In this document: in pieces, positions 44,878 through 53,956 of the stretch | How the letters are laid out: each line of letters starts with the position of its first letter | Numbering within the stretch: position 1 is the stretch's first letter | Notes under the pieces: generated by a model | What the model was told of the DNA's origin: nothing | The model's input: only the letters and a program-made list of their open reading frames with translations | Database searches by the model: none | Assembly: GCF_900119365.1 (NCBI RefSeq) | Contig: NZ_FPJO01000012.1 | Span: forward strand, 124,001-188,000 | Direction of reading: 5' to 3' | Origin: Streptomyces atratus | Lineage (GTDB): Bacteria; Actinomycetota; Actinomycetes; Streptomycetales; Streptomycetaceae | DNA length: 64,000 nt | Program-made: the position numbers and the translations under genes

Positions 44878-45678
44878 TCAGGAAGCCTGACGCAGGGGTA
44901 CGGACCTGGCGAAGAACTCCGTGAGGACCGGGGCCACCGCCTGCGGGGCAAGATCGCGGGTCTGGCCGGTCAGGGTGCGGTGGCGGGCGCGGGGGAGCGC
45001 GTCCGCCAGGGCGAGGGTCGACAGACGTGCGCCGGTGGGGCTGGAGCCGCCGCAGATCACCAGGGTGCGGGCCGTGACGGAGGCGAACCGGGCGGCCGGA
45101 ATCGCGCCGTTGCCGAGCAGTGCGTCGTCGTACGCGAGGGTGTGGGCCATCGCCACCAGGTCGCTCCACCGCGGGGCGCGGCGCATCCGGGCGATCATGT
45201 CGGCCGGTACGCCCGTCACGGAGAGGAACAGCTCGACGGCTCCCGCGCGGTCCCCGGTGGTCAGCAGCCGGTGCAGGCGGGAGGTGCAGCATGCCTTGTA
45301 CTGCAGGCCCGAGGCGCTCGGCGTGTAGGGCGGTTCGTACACCGCCAGCAGGTCCACGGGGAGGCCGGCGGCCTGCGCCTCCAGGGCCAGCGCGCCGCCG
45401 GCTCCCGTGCCGAACACCGAGGCCCGGCCGCCCACCGCGGTGACGAGCGCGGCCAGGTCCTCGATCTCGCGTTCCACCGCGTACGGGCCGCTGTCGCCGC
45501 TGGAGCCTCGGCCACGCCTGTCGTACGTGACGACGTGGAAGTGCGGCGCGAGCAGGCGCGCCAGCGGCGCCTCGGTCGCCGCCGTGCCCAGCGCGCCGCC
45601 CACCAGGATCACCGGCGGTCCGTCACCCCGGTGCCGGTACGCGATCACGGTGCCGTCACGGGAGAGAATCTTGTCCAT
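44878..45678 (-). CDS. Alpha/beta hydrolase family protein lacking the nucleophilic Ser
   Basis: The 266-residue protein has the alpha/beta hydrolase fold: PPVILVGGALG (oxyanion region), VVTYDRRGRGSSG, and a late TLVICGGSSPTGARL strand. At the nucleophile elbow, where relatives have G-x-S-x-G, the sequence reads FGTGAGGALALEA (about residues 90-102), so the catalytic Ser is replaced by Gly. A His near the C-terminus is not obvious either. The fold is clear, but the protein may be a non-catalytic family member. It converges with the ATP-binding gene. Confidence 0.88.
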   Translation of the reverse strand: MDKILSRDGTVIAYRHRGDGPPVILVGGALGTAATEAPLARLLAPHFHVVTYDRRGRGSSGDSGPYAVEREIEDLAALVTAVGGRASVFGTGAGGALALEAQAAGLPVDLLAVYEPPYTPSASGLQYKACCTSRLHRLLTTGDRAGAVELFLSVTGVPADMIARMRRAPRWSDLVAMAHTLAYDDALLGNGAIPAARFASVTARTLVICGGSSPTGARLSTLALADALPRARHRTLTGQTRDLAPQAVAPVLTEFFARSVPLRQAS

Positions 45679-45773
45679 GCGAGGGTGGACCGCCGGGCCC
45701 GGGAAAACTCATCGCTCCGGCCGGAGTTTTTTTGAAGTTCTTCGAACTCCCAGGTCAGAGGAGTTCGTGACGA

Positions 45774-46109
45774 TCAGTCGGTGACTTTCTCGGTGGCGTA
45801 GAAGCAGAAGTGGTCCTTGATCGCGGCGACTTCGGGCTTCGGATCCGGGTAGGCCCAGACGAGGTCCGCGACGTCCGGCAGCGACCAGTAGGAGGCATCT
45901 CCCTTGAACGGGCAGTGAGTACGGGTGTCCGAAGCCGTCAGGAGGTCCGTACGGACGTCCTCGGGCGGCAGGTAGTAGCGGACCGGACAGCCCGTCTCGC
46001 GCAGGACGAGCGGGCGCCGGCTCTCGGCGAGCACCTGTCCGTCGCGGACCACCCGTACATGCTCGGTGCCGGGCTCGACCGTGATGCGGTGTCCTGGTGA
46101 CGTAGTCAT
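45774..46109 (-). CDS. DUF427 family protein
   Basis: The 111-residue protein matches the DUF427 family: RDGQVLAESRRPLVLRETG, YYLPPEDVRTDLL, CPFKGDASYWS and AWAYP-like VWAYPDPKPE. The fold is a small beta-tent. The biochemical role is unknown, although the conserved Cys in CPFKG suggests a functional site. The gene is separate from its neighbours and divergent from the LOG-family gene. Confidence 0.93.
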   Translation of the reverse strand: MTTSPGHRITVEPGTEHVRVVRDGQVLAESRRPLVLRETGCPVRYYLPPEDVRTDLLTASDTRTHCPFKGDASYWSLPDVADLVWAYPDPKPEVAAIKDHFCFYATEKVTD

Positions 46110-46215
46110 GCAAGGTTCAGCCGTTTCGCGGACCGGTTTCTTCCCCGGTCCTTCCCCCGGCCGGACTTTTGACCGGGTGCCGGGGTGTGTCGGTGGTGAC
46201 CTTTACGGTTGCTCC

Positions 46216-46755
46216 ATGAAGATCTGTGTTTTTCTCTCCGCCGCCGACCTCGACGAGCGCTACACCCGGCCCGCCCGTGAATTCGCCGAGCTGATCGGCA
46301 AGGGCGGACACACCCTGGTCTGGGGAGGCTCGGAGAGCGGGCTGATGAAGGTCGTCGCCGACGGGGTCCAGGAGTCGGGCGGGCGGCTGGTGGGGGTGTC
46401 GGTCGAGTTCCTGGCCGCGAAGGCGCGTCCCCACGCGGACGAGATGGTGATCGCGCGCGATCTCGCCGAGCGCAAGGCGCTGCTCCTGGAGAAGGCCGAC
46501 GCGGTCGTGATCATGGTGGGTGGTACCGGGACGCTCGACGAGGCGACCGAGATCCTGGAGCTGAAGAAGCACGGCAAGCACGACAAGCCGGTCGTCCTGC
46601 TCAACACGGGGGGCTTCTACGACGGGCTGCGCCAGCAGTTCCAGCGCATGGAGGACGAGGGCTTCCTGCCCGTCCCACTGGCCGAGCTGGTGTTCTTCGC
46701 CAAGGACGGTGTGGGCGCCCTGGCCCACCTGGAGGAGTGGTCCGGCCTGCGGTGA
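46216..46755 (+). CDS. LOG/TIGR00730-like Rossmann protein
   Basis: The 179-residue protein has the Rossmann fold of the LOG family: MKICVFLSAADLDERY, LVWGGSESGLMKVVADG and VVIMVGGTGTLDEATEILE. The usual PGGxGT-x-x-E motif is here V-GGTGTLDE, with the proline missing. LOG enzymes release cytokinin-type bases from nucleoside 5-prime monophosphates. Bacterial homologues can also act on other nucleotides. The motif changes make the substrate uncertain. The ATG lies after CGGTTGCTCC, a weak ribosome site. Confidence 0.87.
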   Translation: MKICVFLSAADLDERYTRPAREFAELIGKGGHTLVWGGSESGLMKVVADGVQESGGRLVGVSVEFLAAKARPHADEMVIARDLAERKALLLEKADAVVIMVGGTGTLDEATEILELKKHGKHDKPVVLLNTGGFYDGLRQQFQRMEDEGFLPVPLAELVFFAKDGVGALAHLEEWSGLR

Positions 46756-46785
46756 CGGGGCGGCGGGGGTGCGATCATGGTGGGC

Positions 46786-47475
46786 ATGTCCACTCATGTC
46801 ATCACCGGTGCCGGCTCCGGCATCGGAGCCGCCGTCACCCGTCGTCTCCTGGAGCGCGGTGACGAGATCGTGCTGCTCGCACGCGACGCGGGCCGTGCCA
46901 AGGAGCTGGCCGAGCTGCACCCCGGTGCCCGCACGCTCGTCGGCGATCTCTCCAATCCGGACCGGCTCTCGTGGGCGTTCGCCCAGCAGGCGATGCCGGA
47001 GCGGGTCGACTCGCTGCTGCACATCGCGGGCGTCGTGGAGCTCGGCAAGGTCGGTGACCTCACGCCCAAGGCCTGGCACTTCCAGCTCAACGCCAACCTG
47101 GTCGCTCCCGCGGAGATCACCCGGCTCCTCCTGCCGCAGCTGCGCGTCGCCCAGGGCCATGTGCTCTTCGTGAACTCGGGCGCCGGCCTCGCCGCGCACG
47201 CCGAGTGGAGCGCGTACGCCGCGAGCAAGCACGGCCTGAAGGCCCTCGCCGACTCGCTGCGCCACGAGGAGCACGCCAACGGCGTCCGGGTCACCTCCGT
47301 CTACCCGGGGCGCACCGCCAGCCCCATGCAGGCCAAGGTCCACCGCCAGGAGGGCAAGGAGTACGACCCCTCCCGCCTGATCGACCCGGAGTCGGTGGCC
47401 ACCACGATCCTGATGGCGATCGACCTGCCGCGCGACGCCGAGGTCAACGATCTGACGGTGCGCCCCGGCCGCTGA
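46786..47475 (+). CDS. SDR family oxidoreductase
   Basis: From ATG 46786 the protein has 229 residues (ATG 46777 is also possible). It has the cofactor motif TGAGSGIG near the N-terminus, HIAGVVELG in the NAG position and the active-site Y-x3-K in YAASKHG, with the preceding Ser in FVNSGAG. It is a classical short-chain dehydrogenase using NAD(H) or NADP(H). The substrate is unknown. It follows the LOG-like gene by 30 nt and may be cotranscribed. Confidence 0.93.
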   Translation: MSTHVITGAGSGIGAAVTRRLLERGDEIVLLARDAGRAKELAELHPGARTLVGDLSNPDRLSWAFAQQAMPERVDSLLHIAGVVELGKVGDLTPKAWHFQLNANLVAPAEITRLLLPQLRVAQGHVLFVNSGAGLAAHAEWSAYAASKHGLKALADSLRHEEHANGVRVTSVYPGRTASPMQAKVHRQEGKEYDPSRLIDPESVATTILMAIDLPRDAEVNDLTVRPGR

Positions 47476-47544
47476 GCGCCGCAGAGCGGTCACCACCACC
47501 GGCCGGGCGGCGCCACTCCCGAAGCAACGCCCTAGGCTTCCCGT

Positions 47545-48570
47545 GTGAGCGAGAAGAGCAAGTTCAGCGGTTGCCCGGCCAGCGGGATCGGGTCCATGCC
47601 CGGGAGAGACGCGCGGGAGGCGGCGAAGACCGTCACCGGTTCCTTCGGGGACGGCGAGGGCCTGCCGTACCTGGCGGAACTGCCCGCCCGCGGGCCCGGC
47701 GCGGACATGATCGGGCGGACCATCGGGCTGCTCGTCGACCTGTACGCGCATGTCGAGCCCAGCGGCTGGCGGATCAGCGACCGGCCCGGACGCGACACCC
47801 GGCGGGCCAGGTCCTGGCTCGGCGAGGACCTCGACGCCCTGGAGGAGTTCACCCAGGGGTACGAGGGGCCGCTCAAGGTCCAGGCCGTCGGGCCCTGGAC
47901 GCTGGCCGCCGCACTGGAACGCCGGGGCGGCGAGGCCGCGCTCGGCGACCCGGGGGCCTGCCGTGATCTGGCGGGCTCGCTGGCGGAGGGACTGCGCGCC
48001 CACCTCGCGGAGGTACGCCGCAGGGTGCCCGGCGCCCAAGTGATTCTCCAGCTCGACGAGCCGTCGCTGACCGGCGTACTGCGCGGGCGGATCAGGACGG
48101 CCAGCGGCTACCGCACCTACCGGGCCGTGGACCGCCAGGTCGTGGAGGGCACCCTGCGCGACGTCCTGGCGGCGGGCGGGGACGCAGCGACGCTCGTGCA
48201 CACCTGCGCGCCCGAGGTGCCGTTCGCGCTGCTGCGCCGGGCCGGGGCCGACGGCATCTCGTTCGACTTCTCGTTGCTCACCGAGCGTGAGGAGGACGCG
48301 ATCGGGGAAGCCGTCGAGGGCGGCACCCAGCTCTTCCTCGGGGTGGTGCCGGGCACCGACCCGGCCTCGGGCGGATTGTCGGACCCGGGCGGTAGCGTCA
48401 TGGGTGTCAGGACGCTGTGGCGCAGGCTGGGGCTGAATCCGGGGACTCTGGCGGAGTCCGTGGTGATCACCCCGTCGTGCGGGCTCGCGGGTGCCTCGCC
48501 CGCGTACGCGCGCGCCGCGCTCGCCCACTGCGCCCGGGCCGCGAGATCGCTCGCAGACAACCCTGAGTAA
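47545..48570 (+). CDS. MetE-like methionine synthase family protein
   Basis: The 341-residue protein starts at GTG 47545. It corresponds to the C-terminal catalytic barrel of cobalamin-independent methionine synthases. The metal-binding residues are visible in LVHTCAPEVPF (His and Cys) and VVITPSCGLAGASP (Cys), and LQLDEPSL is the conserved substrate-binding stretch. Full MetE has about 760 residues, so this is the short form without the N-terminal barrel. It probably transfers a methyl group to a thiol, but the methyl donor is not clear. It lies 30 nt upstream of ligA. Confidence 0.88.
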   Translation: MSEKSKFSGCPASGIGSMPGRDAREAAKTVTGSFGDGEGLPYLAELPARGPGADMIGRTIGLLVDLYAHVEPSGWRISDRPGRDTRRARSWLGEDLDALEEFTQGYEGPLKVQAVGPWTLAAALERRGGEAALGDPGACRDLAGSLAEGLRAHLAEVRRRVPGAQVILQLDEPSLTGVLRGRIRTASGYRTYRAVDRQVVEGTLRDVLAAGGDAATLVHTCAPEVPFALLRRAGADGISFDFSLLTEREEDAIGEAVEGGTQLFLGVVPGTDPASGGLSDPGGSVMGVRTLWRRLGLNPGTLAESVVITPSCGLAGASPAYARAALAHCARAARSLADNPE

Positions 48571-48600
48571 CGGGGCAACGGGTAACGGGAGGACGAGACG

Positions 48601-50790
48601 ATGGCCGGCGAACACACGGCGATGCCCGCACAGGTCCAGGAGCAGCACGCGCTCCTCGCCGAGCAGGTCGAGGAGCACCGCTTCCGGTACTACGTGAACG
48701 ACCAGCCGGTCGTCAGCGACGCCGAGTTCGACCGGCTGATGCGCGAGCTGGAGACGCTGGAGGAGGCGTATCCGCAGCTGCGCACGCCGGATTCGCCGAC
48801 GCAGAAGGTCGCGGGCCCGTACCGGACGGAATTCACCTCCGTCGAGCACCGCGAGCGGATGCTCTCGCTGGACAACGCCTTCGACGACCTGGAGCTGGCC
48901 GCCTGGGGCGAGCGGATCGCCAAGGAGGTCGGCACCGCCGACCACCACTTCCTGTGCGAGCCGAAGGTCGACGGCCTCGCGGTCAACCTCACCTACGAGC
49001 ACGGGCGGCTGACCCGGGCCGCCACCCGCGGCGACGGCCGCACCGGCGAGGACATCACCCCCAACGTCCGTACGATCGCCGAGATCCCGCACCGGCTGAA
49101 GGGCGACCGCATCCCGGCGCTGGTCGAGATCCGAGGCGAGGTCTTCTTCCCGATGGAGGCCTTCGAGGAGCTCAACGCCCGGCTCGTCGAGGCCGACGAC
49201 AAACCGTTCGCCAATCCGCGCAACGCGGCGGCGGGTTCGCTGCGCCAGAAAGACCCGAAGGTCACCGCCACCCGCCCGCTGCACATGGTGGTGCACGGCA
49301 TCGGCGCCCGTGAGGGCTTCGACATCGACTGCCTCTCGCACGCCTACGAGCTGCTGCGCGAATGGGGCCTGCCCACCGCCAAGTACAACAAGGTGGTGGA
49401 TTCCCTCGACGGGGTACGGGAGTTCATCCGGTACTTCGGTGAGAACCGGCACTCCGTGGAGCACGAGATCGACGGGGTCGTCGTCAAGCTCGACGAGATC
49501 CCGCTCCAGGGCCGGCTCGGCTCCACCTCGCGCGCCCCGCGCTGGGCGATCGCCTGGAAGTACGCCCCGGAGGAGGTCAACACCAAGCTGGTCAACATCC
49601 GGGTCGGCATCGGCCGGACCGGCCGGGTCACCCCGTACGCCCAGGTCGAACCGGTCGAAGTGGCGGGCTCCGAGGTGGAGTTCGCCACCCTGCACAACCA
49701 GAACGTGGTGAAGGCGAAGGGCGTCCTCATCGGGGACACGGTGGTGCTCCGCAAGGCGGGCGACGTGATCCCGGAGATCCTCGGCCCGGTCGTCGACCTC
49801 CGTGACGGCACCGAGCGTGCGTTCGTCATGCCGACGCACTGCCCCGAGTGCGGTACGGAGCTGAAGCCCATGAAGGAGGCGGACATCGACGTCCGCTGTC
49901 CCAACGCCCGCTCCTGCCCAGCCCAGTTGCGGGAGCGCCTCGCCTATCTCGCGGGCCGCAAGTGCCTGGACATCGACCACTTCGGCTATGTCGCCGCCGC
50001 GGCCCTGACCGAGCCGCTGGAGCCCGCCGAGCCGCCGCTGCGCGACGAGGGCGATCTCTTCGGGCTGACCGTCGAGGAGCTGCTGCCGATCCGGGCCTAT
50101 GTCCGGGACCAGGACAGCGGGCTGCCCAAGCGCGACCCGAAGACCGGTCAGGAGAAGACCGCCTGGGTCTTCGCCAACCAGCAGGGCGAGCCGAAGAAGA
50201 ACGCCCTCGCCATGCTCGACGCCATCGCCGCGGCCAAGGAGGCGCCGCTCGCCCGGATCCTCACCGGGCTGTCCATCCGGCACGTGGGACCGATCGCGGC
50301 CGCGGAGCTGGCCCGTCAGTTCCGCTCCATCGACCGGATCGACGAGGCGACCGAGCAGGAGCTGGTCGAGGCCGACAGGGTCGGGGCCGTCATCGCCGCA
50401 TCGGTGAAGCAGTGGCTCGCCGAGGACTGGCACCGGGAGATCCTGCGCAAGTGGCGGGAGGCCGGGGTCCGGATGGCCGATGAGGAGGCGGGGGAGGACA
50501 CGGGGCCGCGCCCGCTCGAAGGTCTCACCGTCGTCGTCACCGGCACGCTGGCCGGGCACACCAGGGATGGCGCGAAAGAGGCGCTCCAGAGCCGCGGGGC
50601 GAAGGTGACAGGTTCCGTTTCGAAGAAGACCTCCTTCGTGGTCGTCGGTGACAACCCCGGTTCGAAGTACGAAAAGGCCATGCAGCTGAAGGTGCCGGTG
50701 CTGGACGAGGACGGCTTCGCCGTACTGCTCGAACAGGGTCCGGATGCGGCGCGCGAGGCGGCCGTTCCGGTGGGAGAACCGGCGGAATAG
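48601..50790 (+). CDS. ligA: NAD-dependent DNA ligase
   Basis: The 729-residue protein has the adenylation domain with the active-site lysine Lys122 in EPKVDGLAVNL, an OB fold (GRTGRVTPYAQVEP), a zinc finger (HCPECGTEL, VRCPNARSCPAQ), helix-hairpin-helix repeats (IRHVGPIAAAELARQF) and a C-terminal BRCT domain (about 640-715, GLTVVVTGTLAGHTRDG). Between the zinc finger and the helical repeats there is an insertion (RDQDSGLPKRDPKTGQEK) that lengthens it compared with E. coli LigA (671 residues) and is, as I recall, typical for Streptomyces. It seals nicks in replication and repair. Confidence 0.97.
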   Translation: MAGEHTAMPAQVQEQHALLAEQVEEHRFRYYVNDQPVVSDAEFDRLMRELETLEEAYPQLRTPDSPTQKVAGPYRTEFTSVEHRERMLSLDNAFDDLELAAWGERIAKEVGTADHHFLCEPKVDGLAVNLTYEHGRLTRAATRGDGRTGEDITPNVRTIAEIPHRLKGDRIPALVEIRGEVFFPMEAFEELNARLVEADDKPFANPRNAAAGSLRQKDPKVTATRPLHMVVHGIGAREGFDIDCLSHAYELLREWGLPTAKYNKVVDSLDGVREFIRYFGENRHSVEHEIDGVVVKLDEIPLQGRLGSTSRAPRWAIAWKYAPEEVNTKLVNIRVGIGRTGRVTPYAQVEPVEVAGSEVEFATLHNQNVVKAKGVLIGDTVVLRKAGDVIPEILGPVVDLRDGTERAFVMPTHCPECGTELKPMKEADIDVRCPNARSCPAQLRERLAYLAGRKCLDIDHFGYVAAAALTEPLEPAEPPLRDEGDLFGLTVEELLPIRAYVRDQDSGLPKRDPKTGQEKTAWVFANQQGEPKKNALAMLDAIAAAKEAPLARILTGLSIRHVGPIAAAELARQFRSIDRIDEATEQELVEADRVGAVIAASVKQWLAEDWHREILRKWREAGVRMADEEAGEDTGPRPLEGLTVVVTGTLAGHTRDGAKEALQSRGAKVTGSVSKKTSFVVVGDNPGSKYEKAMQLKVPVLDEDGFAVLLEQGPDAAREAAVPVGEPAE

Positions 50791-51134
50791 GACAGATTTC
50801 TGTCATGGACCGATTGCACGGGGCGGGGACTTGGCATGGGGCGGTCCGGTGGGCACACGGCGAACAAGGAGGCGGATAAGGGGTGCGGCGGGACAGACGG
50901 GGGCAAGGTTTTCGTGTGGTGTCCGGTTCACCCGATCGGCGCATAGCAGATGCTGACGGATGGTCGGTCCGCATTCGGGCAAGAGCGTCAGAGCGCTGCC
51001 CGTAGATGCCTTCCGCGGCCTACTGTTGAGAGGCGCACCTGCCGTGCCCGGCCGCGGGGTGGGAAACCGGGTCGTGTCGGCATGGAACGGAACCATCAGG
51101 TGACATCGGCACCGCCGGCTGTGAGAGGGACGGA
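50791..51134. other. Intergenic region between ligA and rmdB
   Basis: This 344-nt gap holds a short inverted repeat directly after the ligA stop (GACAGA TT TCTGTC, 50791-50804). No coding region is convincing. The promoter of rmdB should be in the right half. Confidence 0.5.
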
Positions 51135-53294
51135 ATGAAACCGACCGAGAGCGCCGCACCGGTGTCGCGGCTGCAAGGTTTCGTCGGCCTCACGCCAAAA
51201 GTGGGTGCCGTTGTCATCGCGATCGCCGTTGTTCAGATCGCGACCGGTTTCTACCGGACCGTGAGCGAAGGACACGCGCTCTTCCCCGACGGCAGAGCCG
51301 GTTGGTCCCTCGCGGTCCTGACCGGGATCATCGTCGGCCATCTCGTCGCGCTCGGACGCGACCGCTGGTGGGGCGGCACCGGTTCCGGGGCCTCCCTCAC
51401 CCTGGCCGTGCTGCTGCTCTACGGCTGGGTGCCCGCCGGACTGGTCAGCCTGGTCGTCGTCGTCCTCGTCGGTGTCGCCCGCAGACACCGCTGGTGGCAG
51501 GGGCTGCTGCACGGCGCGGTGGACATCCTGGGGATAGGCGCGGCGGCCCTGGTGCTCGCCGCGTTCGGCGAGGTGCAGACCGTCGAATCACCGTGGCAGC
51601 CACTCGACTGGGGCATCGGCGCCGTCCCGGAGGTCCTCCTGGCCGCCTCCACCTATCTCCTGGTCACCCGGGTCCTGCTGTGGTACGCCGGGACCCCCCA
51701 GGGCGGCGGACTGCCGACCGTCGCCCGCACCGCCCTGCTGCGCCAGGGCCTGGTCGCGGTCGCCCTGCTCGGCATCGCACCGCTGATCTGCGTCGTCGCG
51801 ATGGTCACCCCCCTGCTCCTGCCGCTCTTCGCGGTCCCGCTGATCGCCCTGGACTCCGCGCTCTGGATCGCCCGGGCCCGCGCCGAGGAGCAGCTGCGCG
51901 ACCCGCTGACCGGGCTGCCCAACCGGCAGTGGCTGCTGGAGCGCACCTGGACGGCCCTGGAGGACGCCGAATCCGTCGGTGCCAGGTCCGCTCTGGTCCT
52001 GATCGACCTCGACCGTTTCCGTGCGGTCAATGACACCCTCGGCCATCTGGCGGGGGACCGGCTGCTGTTGCAGATAGCGGAGCGTCTCCGGCTCGCGCTG
52101 CCCCGGGGCGCGGAGGCCGCGCGGCTCGGCGGCGACGAGTTCGCGGTGCTCCTGCCGACCGCCGACTCCACCACCAGCGCCCAGCGGGTCGCCCGCCATC
52201 TCGTCGCCGAGCTGTCCTCCCCGCTGGATCTCGACGGTCTCACCCTGGTGCTGGAGGCCAGCGCCGGAGTCGCCGTCTACCCGGACCACGCGCTGGACGC
52301 CGAAGGGCTGCTCAGGCGCGCCGACGTCGCGATGTACCAGGCCAAGCGGGACCGCACGGGCGTCGAGGTCTACGAGTCGAAGCGGGACAGCAACACTCCG
52401 GACCGGCTAGGGCTCCTGGGCGATCTGCGCCGTGCGCTGGACGCCGGAGAGGTCGAGCTCCACTACCAGCCGAAGGTCCGCTTCGACGGCCAGGTGGCCG
52501 GCCTCGAAGCCCTGGTGCGCTGGGTGCATCCGGAGCGCGGCAGGGTCCCCCCGGACGAGTTCATCGCCATCGCCGAGTCGTCCGGCCTCATGCCGCACCT
52601 CACGGAGTACGTCCTGGAGACGGCGCTGGCCCAGGTCGCCCGGTGGCGGGCGCAGGGACTCTTCGTCCCGGTCGCCGTCAATGTCTCCCCGCGCGACGTC
52701 CACACCCCCGGGTTCGCGGGCGGCGTCGCGGCCCGGCTCGCCCGGCACGGCGTCCCGGCCGGGGCACTGCAGCTGGAAATAACGGAACACGTGCTGCTGG
52801 AGGATCCGCAGCGCGCCGCCGACACCCTCGCCGGACTGACCGGGCACGGCGTGAAGATGTCCCTCGACGACTTCGGCACGGGGTACTCCTCACTCGTCCA
52901 TCTGCGACGGCTGCCGGTCAGCGAGCTGAAGATCGACCGCTCGTTCGTCGCCCGGCTGGCCGTGGACAACGAGGACGCCGAGATCGTCCGCTGCACGATC
53001 GACCTGGCCCACTCGCTCGGCCTGCTGGTCGTCGCGGAAGGCGTCGAGGACGACGAGACCTGGGAGCGGCTGCGGGATCTGCGCTGCGACGCGGTGCAGG
53101 GGTGGCTGGTCGCCGCGGCCATGCCGCCGCAGGAGACCACGGCCTGGCTGCGGGCGCGGGGCGAGCACGGCTGGCGGCGGCCGGCCGAGCTGGCGGCAGC
53201 GGCGGCCGCCGCGGCGGCAGCGGCCGGTGCGCCGCCGGAGCTGGAGCAGCGGCAGCCCGGCCGTCCGGTCAATTCACGGCCCGCGACGACCTGA
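51135..53294 (+). CDS. rmdB: Membrane GGDEF-EAL c-di-GMP enzyme, RmdB-like
   Basis: The 719-residue protein has an N-terminal membrane region of about eight helices (1-235), a GGDEF domain with intact RLGGDEFAV, and an EAL domain with GLEALVRWVHP, LEITEH, DDFGTGYSSL, KIDRSFV and AEGVEDDE, all metal and catalytic signatures. No RxxD inhibitory site is visible just before GGDEF. A poly-Ala tract lies near the C-terminus. The position directly downstream of ligA matches S. coelicolor SCO5495, RmdB, a c-di-GMP phosphodiesterase needed for normal development. Both cyclase and phosphodiesterase motifs look intact here. Confidence 0.9.
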   Translation: MKPTESAAPVSRLQGFVGLTPKVGAVVIAIAVVQIATGFYRTVSEGHALFPDGRAGWSLAVLTGIIVGHLVALGRDRWWGGTGSGASLTLAVLLLYGWVPAGLVSLVVVVLVGVARRHRWWQGLLHGAVDILGIGAAALVLAAFGEVQTVESPWQPLDWGIGAVPEVLLAASTYLLVTRVLLWYAGTPQGGGLPTVARTALLRQGLVAVALLGIAPLICVVAMVTPLLLPLFAVPLIALDSALWIARARAEEQLRDPLTGLPNRQWLLERTWTALEDAESVGARSALVLIDLDRFRAVNDTLGHLAGDRLLLQIAERLRLALPRGAEAARLGGDEFAVLLPTADSTTSAQRVARHLVAELSSPLDLDGLTLVLEASAGVAVYPDHALDAEGLLRRADVAMYQAKRDRTGVEVYESKRDSNTPDRLGLLGDLRRALDAGEVELHYQPKVRFDGQVAGLEALVRWVHPERGRVPPDEFIAIAESSGLMPHLTEYVLETALAQVARWRAQGLFVPVAVNVSPRDVHTPGFAGGVAARLARHGVPAGALQLEITEHVLLEDPQRAADTLAGLTGHGVKMSLDDFGTGYSSLVHLRRLPVSELKIDRSFVARLAVDNEDAEIVRCTIDLAHSLGLLVVAEGVEDDETWERLRDLRCDAVQGWLVAAAMPPQETTAWLRARGEHGWRRPAELAAAAAAAAAAAGAPPELEQRQPGRPVNSRPATT

Positions 53295-53300
53295 GCCCGC

Positions 53301-53332
53301 GGGGGCCACCGGCGGCGCGTCCGGTGGCCCCC
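53301..53332 (+). terminator. Hairpin terminator downstream of rmdB
   Basis: A perfect 12-bp stem (GGGGGCCACCGG at 53301-53312, CCGGTGGCCCCC at 53321-53332) with an 8-base loop begins 6 nt after the stop codon. Confidence 0.88.
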
Positions 53333-53653
53333 GTCCTCGGGCGCGAAGCCGGGCCGGAGGCGGCGCGGGAGCCGGAAATCCTCGTTCGACCAGGGTGTTC
53401 GCCCGGGTGGCGGGAGTGGTGGCGGGCGACCCCATAGGATTGGGAGTCGGCGGCACATTTCCACCTGCCGCGCGACGCCTGGCACGCACGCTCGCCGCGT
53501 TGCCGAATCGCCCACGTGGCTCCGCCACGAGGGCGCTCCGGCGCCTTGCGATCGCACGCACCAGACGCCGCGCGGCCCGTCCTCCGGACGGACGATGGAA
53601 ATGTGCCGCCGGCCCCCGGCCAAAACCACACACCAACCCCTGAGGATCGCTGC
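53333..53653. other. Intergenic region upstream of gatC
   Basis: These 321 bases contain no supported gene. They should hold the promoter of the gatCAB operon. Confidence 0.5.
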
Positions 53654-53950
53654 ATGCCTGGCATCACGCGCGAGGAGGTCGCCCACCTCGCCCGGCTGGC
53701 GCGTCTGGAGCTGAAGGGCGAAGAGCTCGATCACTTCGCCGGTCAGCTCGACGACATCATCGGCGCGGTCGCCCGCGTCTCCGAGGTCGCCGACCAAGAC
53801 GTACCGCCGACCTCCCACCCGCTGCCGCTGACCAACGTCATGCGCGCGGACGAGGTCCGTCCGTCGCTCACCCCCGAGCAGGCGCTCTCCGGCGCCCCGG
53901 CCCAGGAGCAGCAGCGTTTCAAGGTGCCGCAGATCCTGGGGGAGGACTAA
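53654..53950 (+). CDS. gatC: Asp/Glu-tRNA amidotransferase subunit C
   Basis: The 98-residue protein begins MPGITREEVAHLARLARLEL, the normal GatC start. The second conserved part includes VMRADEVRPSLTPEQAL. GatC wraps around GatA and stabilises the GatCAB complex, which converts Glu-tRNA(Gln) and Asp-tRNA(Asn) to the amidated forms. The ATG lies after GAGGATCGCTGC. It is 6 nt upstream of gatA and so opens the operon. Confidence 0.97.
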   Translation: MPGITREEVAHLARLARLELKGEELDHFAGQLDDIIGAVARVSEVADQDVPPTSHPLPLTNVMRADEVRPSLTPEQALSGAPAQEQQRFKVPQILGED

Positions 53951-53956
53951 ACAGTC

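Noticed and set aside
46117..50559. 1480-codon minus-strand frame
   Set aside because: Antisense to LOG, SDR, metE-like and ligA genes, all of which have clear motifs. The translation shows no domain.
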